DNA from: Nitratireductor aquibiodomus NL21 = JCM 21793
GTDB lineage: Bacteria; Pseudomonadota; Alphaproteobacteria; Rhizobiales; Rhizobiaceae
DNA length: 64,000 nt
Assembly: GCF_000615975.1 (NCBI RefSeq)
Contig: NZ_BAMP01000002.1
Location: 1-64,000 of the forward strand
Reading direction: 5' to 3'
Program-made: the position numbers and the translations under genes
Shown here: positions 36,621-46,583 of the stretch, one piece after another
Numbering within the stretch: position 1 is the first letter of the stretch
Layout: every line of letters begins with the position of its first letter
Notes under the pieces: model-generated
Database searches by the model: none
Told to the model about the DNA's origin: nothing
Seen by the model: the letters and a program-made list of their open reading frames with translations, nothing else

Positions 36621-38296
36621 ACATGACCAATCCGCGTCACAACATTCGCGAGGTGAGGGCGCCGCGCGGGAGCGAACTCAACGCCAAGGGCTGGATGACC
36701 GAAGCGCCGCTCAGGATGCTGATGAACAATCTCGATCCGGACGTTGCGGAAAACCCGAACGAGCTGGTCGTCTATGGCGGCATCGGCCGGGCCGCGCGGA
36801 CGTGGGACGATTTCGACCGCATTGCCGCGACGCTGAAGACACTTGAGGAAGACGAGACGCTGCTCGTTCAGTCGGGCAAGCCGGTGGGCGTGTTCCGCAC
36901 CCACAAGGATGCGCCGCGCGTTCTGATCGCCAATTCCAATCTGGTGCCGCACTGGGCCAATTGGGACCACTTCAACGAACTCGATAAGAAGGGTCTGATG
37001 ATGTACGGCCAGATGACGGCCGGCTCGTGGATCTATATCGGCTCGCAGGGCATCGTGCAGGGCACCTACGAGACCTTCGTGGAGGCTGGCCGGCAGCATT
37101 ATGGCGGCGATCTCAAAGGCAAGTGGATCCTGACTGCGGGGCTTGGCGGCATGGGCGGCGCGCAGCCGCTGGCAGCGGTGATGGCGGGCGCGTGCTGTCT
37201 CGCCATCGAGTGCGACGAGACCCGCATCGATTTCCGCATCCGCACCCGCTATGTGGACGAGAAGGCGACCACGCTGGACGAGGCGCTGGAGATGATCGAC
37301 CGCTGGACCAAGGCGGGCGAGGCGAAGTCCGTCGGCCTTGTGGGCAATGCGGCGGAGATCGTGCCGGAACTTGTGCGGCGCGGCGTGAAGCCGGACATGG
37401 TGACGGACCAGACTTCTGCGCACGATCCGGTGAACGGCTATCTGCCCAAGGGCTGGACCGTGGCCGAGTGGCGCGAGAAGCGTGAGAGCGATCCGAAGGC
37501 GGTGGAGAAAGCGGCGCGCGCCTCGATGCGTGAGCATGCGGAGGCGATGGTCGCCTTCTGGAATGCGGGCATTCCGACGCTCGACTATGGCAACAACATT
37601 CGCCAGGTGGCGCTGGAAGAGGGGCTTGAGAACGCCTTTGCCTTCCCCGGTTTCGTTCCGGCCTATATCCGCCCGCTGTTCTGCCGCGGTGTGGGGCCTT
37701 TCCGCTGGGCGGCGCTTTCGGGCGATCCGGAGGATATTTACCGCACGGACGAGAAGGTGAAGGAGCTTTTGCCCGACAATGAGCATCTGCATCGCTGGCT
37801 CGACATGGCGCGCGACCGCATCGCGTTTCAGGGTCTGCCGGCGCGTATCTGCTGGGTCGGTCTCGGCGACCGGCACCGGCTTGGCCTCGCCTTCAACGAG
37901 ATGGTCGCGAAGGGTGAACTGAAAGCGCCGGTTGTGATCGGACGGGATCATCTGGATTCGGGCTCGGTGGCTTCGCCTAATCGCGAGACGGAGGCCATGA
38001 AGGATGGTTCGGATGCGGTTTCCGACTGGCCGCTGCTTAACGCGCTTTTGAATTGCGCTTCGGGGGCGACCTGGGTTTCGCTGCATCATGGCGGCGGCGT
38101 GGGCATGGGCTTCTCGCAGCATTCGGGCATGGTAATCTGTGCCGATGGCACGGAAGACGCGGCGCGGCGCCTTGAGCGCGTGCTGTGGAACGATCCGGCG
38201 ACCGGCGTGATGCGTCACGCCGATGCGGGCTATGACATCGCGCGCGACTGGGCGCAGGAAAAGGGCTTGCGGCTGCCGGGAATTCTTGGAAATTAA
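36617..38296 (+). CDS. hutU: urocanate hydratase
   Basis: 559 residues, full length. The enzyme adds water to urocanate using tightly bound NAD+ as an electrophile, the second step of histidine degradation. The NAD site is [20 protein letters not shown] (about 173); a conserved core [20 protein letters not shown] contains the active-site cysteine, and [17 protein letters not shown] lies near the C-terminus. It is the last hut enzyme; a TRAP transporter follows 27 bases later on the same strand. Confidence 0.97.
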   Translation: MNMTNPRHNIREVRAPRGSELNAKGWMTEAPLRMLMNNLDPDVAENPNELVVYGGIGRAARTWDDFDRIAATLKTLEEDETLLVQSGKPVGVFRTHKDAPRVLIANSNLVPHWANWDHFNELDKKGLMMYGQMTAGSWIYIGSQGIVQGTYETFVEAGRQHYGGDLKGKWILTAGLGGMGGAQPLAAVMAGACCLAIECDETRIDFRIRTRYVDEKATTLDEALEMIDRWTKAGEAKSVGLVGNAAEIVPELVRRGVKPDMVTDQTSAHDPVNGYLPKGWTVAEWREKRESDPKAVEKAARASMREHAEAMVAFWNAGIPTLDYGNNIRQVALEEGLENAFAFPGFVPAYIRPLFCRGVGPFRWAALSGDPEDIYRTDEKVKELLPDNEHLHRWLDMARDRIAFQGLPARICWVGLGDRHRLGLAFNEMVAKGELKAPVVIGRDHLDSGSVASPNRETEAMKDGSDAVSDWPLLNALLNCASGATWVSLHHGGGVGMGFSQHSGMVICADGTEDAARRLERVLWNDPATGVMRHADAGYDIARDWAQEKGLRLPGILGN

Positions 38297-38323
38297 TAGC
38301 TCAACAATTCAGAGGGGTTTTCC

Positions 38324-39376
38324 ATGAAAAGGCGTCAATTTCTGAAAACGGCAGGTGTTGCCGGTGTGGCGACGGGCTTAGCGGCTCCGGCCATCGCACA
38401 GGACAAGATCACCTGGAAAATGGTCACGGCCTGGCCGAAGAACCTGCCCGGACCGGGCGTGGCGGCGCAGATGCTGGCCGACCGAATCACGGCTCTGTCC
38501 GGTGGCCGGCTGGAAGTGAAGCTCTATGCCGCCGGCGAGCTTGTGCCGGGCAATGGCGTGTTCGATGCGGTGTCGGAGGGCACGGCGGAGCTTTATCACG
38601 CGGTTCCCTCCTATTGGGGCTCCAAGTCGCGCGGCATTCTTCTGTTCGGTTCGCAGCCTTTCGGCCTGCGTGCCGACGAACAGCTTGGTTGGCTCGTGCA
38701 TGGCGGCGGACAGGCGCTTTACGACGAGATGTATGGCCGTTTCGGGCTAAAACCTTTCCTTTGCGGCAATTCCGGGCCGCAGTGGCAGGGCTGGTTCCGC
38801 AATGAGATCAACTCTGCCGACGATCTGAAGGGGCTGCGGTTCCGTACCACGGGTCTTGCCTCTGAAATGTGCGCGAAGCTCGGCATGGCTGTTCAGGCCA
38901 TGGGCGGCGGCGACATGTTCCAGGGCCTGCAGTCCGGCACGATCGACGCCGGCGAGTTCATCGGTCCGTGGACGGATTCGGCGCTGGGCTTCTATCAGGT
39001 TGCCAAGAACTACTACTGGCCAGGTGTCGGCGAGCCTTCCTCGGCAGAGGAGTGCGCGGTGAACAAGGCGGCTTATGACGCGCTGCCGGAAGACCTGCAA
39101 CAGGCCGTCGCCTATGCGTGTGAATCGCTCTACAATCCGGTCTGGACGGAATACACGACCAAGCACGCGGCGGCGCTGAAACAGCTTGTGGCCGAGCAGG
39201 GCGTGCAGGTGAAAAAGCTGCCCGAAGACGTGATCGTCGCCATGGGCAACGCCGCTGGCGAAGTGATCGCGGAGTTGCGCGAAGACGATGACGAGCTGGT
39301 CAAGCGCATTGTCGAGAGCTTCCTCGAATATCGTGCGGGCATCGCCGAATACATGGTTTATGCGGATAACGGGTAA
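38324..39376 (+). CDS. TRAP transporter substrate-binding protein (TakP-like)
   Basis: 350 residues. The N-terminus MKRRQFLKTAGVAGVATG is a twin-arginine signal, cleaved near AIAQ. It is a DctP-fold protein of the 2-oxo-acid (TakP) and mannitol/chloroaromatic branch: GLRFRTTGLASEMCAKLG carries the anion-binding Arg, followed by FIGPWTDSALGFYQVAKNYYWPG. It delivers a small carboxylate to the permease pair encoded after it. Its place 27 bases behind hutU suggests a ligand linked to histidine catabolism (urocanate, an imidazole carboxylate or a glutamate-related acid), which is inference. A terminator-like hairpin follows. Confidence 0.88.
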   Translation: MKRRQFLKTAGVAGVATGLAAPAIAQDKITWKMVTAWPKNLPGPGVAAQMLADRITALSGGRLEVKLYAAGELVPGNGVFDAVSEGTAELYHAVPSYWGSKSRGILLFGSQPFGLRADEQLGWLVHGGGQALYDEMYGRFGLKPFLCGNSGPQWQGWFRNEINSADDLKGLRFRTTGLASEMCAKLGMAVQAMGGGDMFQGLQSGTIDAGEFIGPWTDSALGFYQVAKNYYWPGVGEPSSAEECAVNKAAYDALPEDLQQAVAYACESLYNPVWTEYTTKHAAALKQLVAEQGVQVKKLPEDVIVAMGNAAGEVIAELREDDDELVKRIVESFLEYRAGIAEYMVYADNG

Positions 39377-39426
39377 ATGAATGCCCGCGCACTGGACTAC
39401 AAGTACGGCGGCTGACAGAACGACCG

Positions 39427-39453
39427 GGCCGGGCGCATGCGTCCGGCCTTTTT
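39427..39453 (+). terminator. intercistronic terminator/attenuator after the TRAP binding-protein gene
   Basis: GC-rich stem GGCCGGGC (39427-39434) with GTCCGGCC (39441-39448), one G-T pair, followed by TTTTT. It lies between the binding protein and the small permease gene, so it probably lets only part of the transcripts continue. Confidence 0.75.
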
Positions 39454-39473
39454 CATTTTGGGGAATGCCCGGC

Positions 39474-39983
39474 ATGCTTGAGCTTGCGGACAAACTCGAC
39501 CGGATCAACCGGTCCGTGGGGGCGGCGGTGCGCTGGCTGGCGCTCGCCATGGTGCTGGTGCAGTTCGGCACGGTGGTGCTGCGCTATGTCTATGGCATCA
39601 GCTTCATCTTCATGAACGAGACCGTGCTTTATCTGCATGCCACATTGTTCATGCTGGCGGGCGGCTATACGCTGCTGGTGGACGGGCATGTGCGCGTGGA
39701 CATTTTCTACGGGCTGTGCGGCCCGCGCGGCAGGGCGCGCATCGATGTTTTTGGGGCGCTGTGCTTTCTCCTGCCGTCCATGTTCATGATCGCGTGGTTT
39801 TCCTGGCCTTCCGTGCGCAATTCCTGGGCGATCATGGAAGGGGCTATCTCCGTGGGTGGCATTCCCGCCTCCTTCCTGCTCAAGTCGCTGATCCCGGCCT
39901 TTTGCGGGCTGCTCATCATTCAGGGGTTTGCCTGCATCCTGCGCGATCTTGCGCGCCTTCGTGAAGAAAACGCCGCCGCATGA
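39474..39983 (+). CDS. TRAP transporter small permease (DctQ-like)
   Basis: 169 residues, four membrane helices. Typical DctQ features: INRSVGAAVRWLALAMVLVQFGTVVLRYVYG in helix 1, FMNETVLYLHATLFMLAGGYTL in helix 2 and DGHVRVDIFYG before helix 3. The ATG at 39474 is chosen because ggggaa lies 9 bases before it; the ATG three codons earlier abuts that site. It overlaps the large permease start by four bases. Confidence 0.87.
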   Translation: MLELADKLDRINRSVGAAVRWLALAMVLVQFGTVVLRYVYGISFIFMNETVLYLHATLFMLAGGYTLLVDGHVRVDIFYGLCGPRGRARIDVFGALCFLLPSMFMIAWFSWPSVRNSWAIMEGAISVGGIPASFLLKSLIPAFCGLLIIQGFACILRDLARLREENAAA

Positions 39984-41530
39984 CCCTACCGCTCGATATT
40001 CTGATGTTTGCGGCGCTTATCGTCGCAATCCTGATCGGCTATCCCGTCTCCTTCATGCTGGCGGGCACGGCGGCGCTCTTCGCCTTTCTCGGCTGGATGA
40101 CCGGCCAGTTCGATGTGGGGCTTCTGGGCGCGCTGGGGCAGCGGGTTTTCGGAACGCTGACCAATGATGTGCTGATCGCCATTCCGCTTTTCGTCTTCAT
40201 GGGCGTGGTGCTGGAAAAAAGCCGCATCGCGGAAGAACTGCTTGAAACCATGGGGCGGCTTTTCGGCGGCTTGCGTGGTGGCCTTGGGGTTTCCGTCGTG
40301 CTGGTGGGCGCGCTTCTGGCGGCCTCGACCGGCATTGTGGGCGCGACCGTGGTGGCGATGGGGCTGATCGCGCTGCCGACCATGGTGCGCAACGGCTACG
40401 ATCCGAAGCTTGCTTCCGGCGTGGTGTGCACCTCCGGTACGCTGGGGCAGATCATCCCACCCTCGACCCTGCTCATCATCCTTTCGGACGTGATGTCGAC
40501 CGCCTATCAGCAGGCGCAGTATGAACAGGGCAAGTTCACCATCGAGACGATCTCGGTCGGCCAGGTGTTTGCGGCCGCGCTTCTGCCGGGCCTGACGCTG
40601 GTGGCGGTCTACATCGCCTATCTGATGACGCGCGCGGCGCTGAAACCGGAAACCGCGCCGGCACTGGTGGAAGCGGGCGACCGGCCGAGTTGGCAGGAGG
40701 TGCAACGCGCGGTGCTGCCGCCGGTTCTGCTGATCGTCGCGGTGCTGGGCTCCATTCTCGGAGGCATTGCAACGCCGAGCGAGGCGGCGAGCGTGGGGGC
40801 CATTGGTGCATTGCTTCTCGCCGGCGTTCGCAGCGAAGGAAACGGGCGTCTGATCGTTCTGGGAGCGGCGGCGCTGGGCGCCGTCGCGGTTCTGGCCGGC
40901 CTTTTCCCGGTGCGGCTACAGCGCAGCGATGCCGGGCTCTTCGAATGGCTGATTGCCGCCTTGACGACCGGGCTTCTGGCGCTTGGCGTTGTCGCCATCT
41001 TCATTTCCATCGGCAAGGCGCGTCATCGCGGCATACTGACGCCGATCGTCACCAATACCATGACCGTGACGGCGATGATCTTCGCCACCATTTTGACAGC
41101 TAGCGTTTTCTCGCTCGTGTTTCGCGGGCTGGGCGGCGATGCGCGGGTGGAGGAGATTCTTCATTCGATGCCGGGTGGCCCGCAGGGCGCGCTGATATTC
41201 GTGATGGCTATGATCTTCGTTCTGGGTTTTTTCCTCGATTTCGTGGAAATCTCAGTGATCGTGCTTCCGCTGGTCGCGCCCATTCTAATCCTGATGGGAC
41301 ACGATCCGCTCTGGCTCTCGATCCTGATCGCGATCAACCTGCAGACATCGTTCCTGACGCCGCCTTTCGGGTTCTCGCTGTTCTACCTGCGGGCGGCAGC
41401 GCCAAAGGAAATAACGACGGGACAGATTTATCGGGGCGTCATTCCATTCATCATTCTGCAGATCGTCGGGATGGGCGTGATCTGGCTGCTTCCGTCGATT
41501 TCCACATGGCTACCGGGAACCATTTTTTAG
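39980..41530 (+). CDS. TRAP transporter large permease (DctM-like)
   Basis: 516 residues, larger than the usual 430 because of an inserted membrane segment at about 255-330, a feature of the mannitol/chloroaromatic/TakP-associated branch. Core motifs: NDVLIAIPLFVFMGVVLEKS, LLAASTGIVGATVVAMGLIALPTM, SGTLGQIIPPSTLLIIL and, late, FLTPPFGFSLFYLR. It forms the sodium-coupled channel with the small permease and the binding protein at 38324. Confidence 0.92.
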   Translation: MTLPLDILMFAALIVAILIGYPVSFMLAGTAALFAFLGWMTGQFDVGLLGALGQRVFGTLTNDVLIAIPLFVFMGVVLEKSRIAEELLETMGRLFGGLRGGLGVSVVLVGALLAASTGIVGATVVAMGLIALPTMVRNGYDPKLASGVVCTSGTLGQIIPPSTLLIILSDVMSTAYQQAQYEQGKFTIETISVGQVFAAALLPGLTLVAVYIAYLMTRAALKPETAPALVEAGDRPSWQEVQRAVLPPVLLIVAVLGSILGGIATPSEAASVGAIGALLLAGVRSEGNGRLIVLGAAALGAVAVLAGLFPVRLQRSDAGLFEWLIAALTTGLLALGVVAIFISIGKARHRGILTPIVTNTMTVTAMIFATILTASVFSLVFRGLGGDARVEEILHSMPGGPQGALIFVMAMIFVLGFFLDFVEISVIVLPLVAPILILMGHDPLWLSILIAINLQTSFLTPPFGFSLFYLRAAAPKEITTGQIYRGVIPFIILQIVGMGVIWLLPSISTWLPGTIF

Positions 41531-41666
41531 GATCTGGTCGGCGAACGCTGGCTCAGCCACCGCCCAAGTGTTGATCCAGAACACCCTGTCTGGACCACCG
41601 CAGCTTGACAAGGGGTGCCTGGATCATTGATGAGCCGGTAAAACAATTCTAAGGGAGCGCCCGCTC

Positions 41667-42661
41667 ATGCTTAAGACGCCCTATCTCCTGTTTCTTGGTG
41701 ATGCCCCTGACGCCCTGACTGCAAAGGTTGCCCAAGGGATCAAGGACTGGCGACCGGAGTTCTGTGTGGGCCAGCTGCGCCTTGATGGCTGCAAGGCTGA
41801 TCTCGGCCTCAAGGACATGACCATCGCCGAGGCGAAGGAAGCTGGCGCACAAACCCTCGTCGTGGGCGCTGCGAACCGTGGCGGCGTGATCGCGCAAAGC
41901 TGGGTGGCGACGCTTGTGGAAGCAGCCGAGGCCGGCATGGATATCGCCTCCGGTCTGCACAACCGCCTGACCGCTCAGCCTGCCCTGGTGGCAGCCGCAG
42001 AAAATGCGGGCACGCAGCTTTTCGATGTTCGTGTACCCCAGGAAGAATACCCCATCGCCGATGGCAAAAGGCGGACCGGCAAACGCTGTCTGGCGGTCGG
42101 AACAGACTGCTCCGTCGGCAAGATGTACACCGCGCTTGCCATGGAACGGGAAATGCGCGAGCGCGGCATGAAGGCCACGTTCCGCGCGACCGGCCAGACG
42201 GGTATTCTCATCACCGGCTCGGGCGTTCCGCTCGATGCCGTCGTGGCCGATTTCATGGCTGGTTCCATTGAGCACATCACCCCCGACAACGATGCAGACC
42301 ACTGGGATCTGATCGAGGGGCAGGGCAGCCTTTTCCATCCATCCTTCTCCGGTGTCACGATGCGCTGATCCACGGCGGGCAGGCCGATGCGCTGGTGCTT
42401 TGCCATGAGCCGACCCGGACGCATATGCGGGGCCTGCCGCACTATCAGCTGCCCACGCTGGAGGCGCTGCGCGACCTGGCGCTGGAGACGGCCCGTGTGG
42501 TCAATCCGGACGTCAGGGTGGTTGGTGTCTCCGTAAATACCGCGGCGCTCAACGATGCGGAGGCGAAAGCCTGCCTCGAAGAGATCGAGGCCCGTATGGG
42601 CCTGCCGACGGCCGATCCGTTCCGCCAGGGTGCTGGCCGTCTCGTCGACGCGCTGGATTGA
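41667..42661 (+). pseudogene. DUF1611 / DgcN-family protein, frameshifted
   Basis: Family DUF1611, whose member DgcN was described as a D-glutamate N-acetyltransferase that works with the epimerase DgcA to turn D-Glu into L-Glu. It has an N-terminal Rossmann-like domain, then a P-loop GTDCSVGKM (about 147), FRATGQTGILITGSGVP and DLIEGQGSLFHPSFSGV. The frame breaks after VTM; restoring one G at 42362 (acgatgGcgctg) gives VTMALIHGGQADALVLCHEPTRTHMRG and continues to the stop at 42659-42661, for 331 residues. It follows the TRAP genes by 136 bases; no dgcA lies in the window. Confidence 0.82.
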
Positions 42662-42794
42662 TGCGGAAGCGGCATTTTCCGATTCGTGGACAATGCCGCA
42701 AGGAGACTTCAACAACCTTGCCCTTCTCAAGCTGACATACCACTCTGCCCGGTGACAATGGCACGGGGCAGATGGCAGCGAGGGCGAGGTTGAG

Positions 42795-44447
42795 ATGACC
42801 GAGACAGCGACAAGGGACGAGGCACGCCTCTGGCAGACGTTTTCCGTTGTCGGTCTGTGCCTGGGAACACTGTTCTTCGCCGCCTCGCTGACACCGTCGC
42901 TCTTGCCGCGCGCTTTTTTCGTTCAGGGCGTGCTCTCGGGCGTCTCGCTTGCCGTTGGCTATGGGCTCGGCGTGCTGCTTGTGTGGCTGTGGCGCTACCT
43001 GGAATTGCCGGAGCCTCCGCACGGGCCGCGATATTACGGCAAGCTCGGCATGGCGGCCGCATGTGCGGCCGTGGCGGTCTTTTTCCTCTGGAAGGCAGCC
43101 GAATGGCAGAACTCCATCCGCGCGCTGATGGAGCTCGAGCCGGTGGATACGGCCCATCCCAGCAAGGTTGGCGGTATTGCACTCATTCTGTTTCTTCTGC
43201 TCGTCGCACTCGGCCGGGGCCTGAAACGCCTCTACGTGCTGGTTTCCGACCGGCTCAAGAACTTCGTGCCGCGTCGGGTCGCTTACGTGCTTGGCGTTGT
43301 GCTGGTGGGGCTGATCGTGGCCTCGCTGGTGGATCGTGTTCTGCTGCGCTATGCACTGCGGGTTGCAGATTCAGCCTATGCGGAACTGGATGCGCTGTTT
43401 GAAGACGGTATCGAACGGCCGAGCGGCGCCCTGAAAACTGGAAGCGCCGGGTCGCTCATTTCGTGGGAGACACTTGGGCGCACGGGGCGCAGTTTCGTCG
43501 CGGAAGGACCGGGCAGCGAGGAGATCGCGGCGTTCACCGGGCGTGCAGCGAAGGAGCCAATGCGGGTCTATGTGGGGCTGCGATCCGCCGACACCGCCGA
43601 CGCGCGGGCCAGACTGGCACTTGAGGAACTCAAGCGTATCGGTGCGTTCGACAGGAAGGTGATGGTCGTTGTGGCCCCCACCGGAACGGGGTGGGTGGAT
43701 CCGGAGGCCAGCGTGACGCTGGAATATCTGCATGGCGGCGACACGGTGATGGTCGCGCAGCAATACTCCTATCTGACCAGCTGGCTGTCATTGCTGATCG
43801 AGCCGAGCTATGGCGCGGAGGCAGCGCATGAGCTCTTCCGCGAGGTCTACGGCCACTGGACAACGCTGCCGGTGGAGGCGCGGCCGGAACTCTATCTCTA
43901 TGGGCTCAGTCTCGGGACGCTCAGCTCAGAGCAGTCGACCGATCTTCTGAACATTCTGGGCGATCCGTTCCAGGGTGCGCTTTGGGCTGGCCCTCCCTTC
44001 AACAGCCGGCTCTGGAGCCGGTTTACAGCTGAGCGTAATCCCGGAACGCCAGCCTGGCTACCGCGCTATGGCGACGGCTCGGTGGTGCGCTTTACCAGCC
44101 AGAGGAATGCACTCGACATTTCGGGTGCCCAGTGGGGGCCGCTGCGGATCGTCTATCTGCAGTATGCCAGCGATCCGGTGGTGTTTTTCGATCCGCTTGC
44201 CTGGTACCGGCGACCGGCATGGCTGGTGGGTGAACGCGGGCCGGATGTCTCGCCGGAACTGCGCTGGTATCCGATCGTGACCTTCCTGCAACTGGCGCTC
44301 GACATGGCGCTGGCGACGACCGCACCGCTCGGATACGGCCACCTCTATGCGCCGGAACACTACATCGATGCCTGGATGGCCGTTACCGACCCGGACGGGT
44401 GGTCCGATGCGGAGGTCGAGCGGCTCAAGCAGGCGCTTGCGAAGTAG
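42795..44447 (+). CDS. membrane-anchored alpha/beta-hydrolase family protein
   Basis: 550 residues. The N-terminal third has four to five membrane helices (about 17-40, 45-65, 85-105, 125-145 and 160-185); the C-terminal domain is an alpha/beta hydrolase of the Abhydrolase_9 type (formerly DUF2319) with the nucleophile elbow YLYGLSLGT (about 374-382), WAGPPFNSRLW and YLQYASDPVVFF (acid region). It probably acts at the inner membrane on a lipid or ester; the substrate is unknown. Its 3' end faces the medium subunit of the molybdenum hydroxylase. Confidence 0.85.
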   Translation: MTETATRDEARLWQTFSVVGLCLGTLFFAASLTPSLLPRAFFVQGVLSGVSLAVGYGLGVLLVWLWRYLELPEPPHGPRYYGKLGMAAACAAVAVFFLWKAAEWQNSIRALMELEPVDTAHPSKVGGIALILFLLLVALGRGLKRLYVLVSDRLKNFVPRRVAYVLGVVLVGLIVASLVDRVLLRYALRVADSAYAELDALFEDGIERPSGALKTGSAGSLISWETLGRTGRSFVAEGPGSEEIAAFTGRAAKEPMRVYVGLRSADTADARARLALEELKRIGAFDRKVMVVVAPTGTGWVDPEASVTLEYLHGGDTVMVAQQYSYLTSWLSLLIEPSYGAEAAHELFREVYGHWTTLPVEARPELYLYGLSLGTLSSEQSTDLLNILGDPFQGALWAGPPFNSRLWSRFTAERNPGTPAWLPRYGDGSVVRFTSQRNALDISGAQWGPLRIVYLQYASDPVVFFDPLAWYRRPAWLVGERGPDVSPELRWYPIVTFLQLALDMALATTAPLGYGHLYAPEHYIDAWMAVTDPDGWSDAEVERLKQALAK

Positions 44448-44460
44448 CTGGCAAACGACT

Positions 44461-45261
44461 TCAGCCGATTGCCATGGTGACGGCGCGCCTGGCCATGGCG
44501 ACGATGAGGCTCGCACGGTAGTCGGCGCTTGCGTGGATATCCGTCATCAGACTATCGGCGGGCACGGTGATGCCGTCGAGCGCCGCCGCACTGAAATCCG
44601 CGCTCAGCGCGCTTTCAAGTTCGGAGCACAGAAACACACCATCATCGCCAGCGCCGGTGACGGCGGCGCGAACGGTTTCGCCATCCTGCACGACGAAGAC
44701 GCCGGTCATGGCGTAGCGCGAGGCGGGGTTGGGAAACTTGCCGTACCCAGCCTTCTCCGGCGCTTCAAAGCGAATGGCGGTGATCAGCTCGTCCTCGTCC
44801 AGCGCCGTTTCGAACAGGCCGATGAAGAAATCCCGGGCAGCGATCTCGCGTTTGCTGGTGACGATGGTTGCAGCCAGAGCCAGCATCGCCGCAGGATAGT
44901 CGGCTGCCGGATCATTGTTTGCGAGTGAACCGCCAATCGTGCCCATATGGCGGACCTGCGGATCGCCGATCAAGGCGGCGAGATGCGAGAGAGCGGGGCA
45001 TACGCTTCCGATCTCGCTGTTTGCCGCGACCTTCGCGTGGGTGGTGCCGGCACCGATGGTGACTGTTTTGCCGGCAACAGAGATTGTCTGCAATTCGGCG
45101 ATATGGCGCAGATCCACGAGGTCGGACGGAGCGGCAAGCCGGGTCTTCATGGCGGGAATCAGCGTTTGCCCGCCGGCCAGGAACTTTCCGTCGTCTGCTG
45201 ATTCGAGCAGGTCGAGTGCTTCCTGTACAGAACCGGCGCGATGATAAGTGACGTCATACAT
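44461..45261 (-). CDS. molybdenum hydroxylase FAD-binding (medium) subunit
   Basis: 266 residues of the CoxM/XdhB-like family. FAD motifs are AGGQTLIPAMKTRLAAP (29-45) and the TIGGSLANNDPAADYP segment (about 108-123). It passes electrons from the iron-sulfur subunit to FAD and the final acceptor. It is encoded 16 bases after the 2Fe-2S subunit on the same strand, but no molybdopterin-binding large subunit adjoins either side, so the enzyme substrate (CO, aldehyde, purine or other) cannot be assigned. Confidence 0.9.
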   Translation of the reverse strand: MYDVTYHRAGSVQEALDLLESADDGKFLAGGQTLIPAMKTRLAAPSDLVDLRHIAELQTISVAGKTVTIGAGTTHAKVAANSEIGSVCPALSHLAALIGDPQVRHMGTIGGSLANNDPAADYPAAMLALAATIVTSKREIAARDFFIGLFETALDEDELITAIRFEAPEKAGYGKFPNPASRYAMTGVFVVQDGETVRAAVTGAGDDGVFLCSELESALSADFSAAALDGITVPADSLMTDIHASADYRASLIVAMARRAVTMAIG

Positions 45262-45277
45262 GATCGATCTCTCCGGC

Positions 45278-45766
<489 letters not shown>

Positions 45767-45874
45767 GGGATACCTGCCTACTGGAATTTTCGGTGGCTAG
45801 GGTCCTGACCCTAGATGCGCTGGTCGGCTGCCAACTTAGCGTATGCAGCCATTGTGTCCATGCCCTGTGACAAT

Positions 45875-46102
45875 TCAAGCGCGATGAAGCCGGCAGCTTA
45901 TTGCGCGCAGGGTCTGCGGGTGATTTGGCCACCCCTTCCCGACGAGAATGGCATAGGCTTCAGAGTAGGCCCTCCATGGCGAATTGGCCTGAATCTCAAA
46001 GCTTGTATTGAGCGCGCGGCAGTGAAAGATCATTTCTGACGCCGTGCTTGCCGGGACGCCTGTTGAAATGAATGCGGCGAGAATGATTGCTGATTTATAC
46101 AT
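45875..46102 (-). CDS. small secreted cysteine-pair protein, unknown
   Basis: 75 residues. The start at 46102 has an excellent site (aaggaggaaaaggc) just before the ATG. The N-terminus MYKSAIILAAFISTGVPAST is a signal peptide, leaving a mature domain of about 54 residues with just two cysteines (28 and 70), which could form one disulfide. I do not recognise the family. Sequence upstream is AT-rich, possibly its promoter. It lies alone between the molybdenum-hydroxylase subunits and tRNA-Thr. An antisense frame of 110 codons exists but lacks a ribosome site. Confidence 0.6.
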   Translation of the reverse strand: MYKSAIILAAFISTGVPASTASEMIFHCRALNTSFEIQANSPWRAYSEAYAILVGKGWPNHPQTLRAISCRLHRA

Positions 46103-46425
46103 GCCTTTTCCTCCTTCAATGATTTTGAATGATAGATTATTTGTGTTCAATAATTTTCTATTTATAGATGAAATGTTATCCCGGCGCCGGGCTCTCCTTC
46201 TGAGCCGGACAAGACGTGAATTTCGCGCGGAATGCTTGATCTCACAGGCAAATGAGGCTATCAGGCAGCCGCTCGCCGAGCGCCCTGGGGCTGAGGATCG
46301 GTATTCCGGTACGATTGGCAGTGTTGCTCGACAATTTGGTTGCGAAAGCCTGCCGGGGCGGGTATGTGCACGGTGAAGTGCTTCGCGGCCCTGTCGAAAA
46401 CGGGTCCGGCGGAGCGCGAAAAAGG
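46103..46425. other. non-coding gap before tRNA-Thr
   Basis: An AT-rich stretch (about 46103-46180), likely the promoter of the small secreted protein, then GC-rich DNA with an imperfect CCGGGCTC/GAGCCGG inverted repeat near 46187-46209. No gene that I can support and no mobile-element remnant. Confidence 0.5.
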
Positions 46426-46501
46426 GCCGCTTTAGCTCAGTTGGTAGAGCATCGCATTCGTAATGCGGAGGTCGTCAGTTCGAGTCTGACAAGCGGCACC
46501 A
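46426..46501 (+). tRNA. tRNA-Thr (anticodon CGT)
   Basis: Complete cloverleaf, 76 nt with an encoded CCA. Acceptor stem GCCGCTT/AAGCGGC, D-arm GCTC..GAGC, anticodon stem-loop with CGT in loop TTCGTAA, T-arm GTCAG-TTCGAGT-CTGAC. It reads ACG threonine codons. Confidence 0.95.
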
Positions 46502-46583
46502 TTCATTTTTCCCGAACCGGCTATCCAGTATAACTGAAGACGCATTGTGCGCGTGTGCCCGCAGAGCAGAGTGGCGGGGTTTC

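Noticed and set aside
36527-38218. 563-codon open frame antisense to hutU
   Set aside because: It mirrors the codon structure of hutU on the other strand, is rich in Arg/His as expected for an antisense GC-rich shadow, has no ribosome site and resembles no family.
46044-46376. 110-codon plus-strand frame opposite the small secreted protein
   Set aside because: No ribosome site, no signal or domain, whereas the minus-strand frame has both a strong site and a signal peptide.
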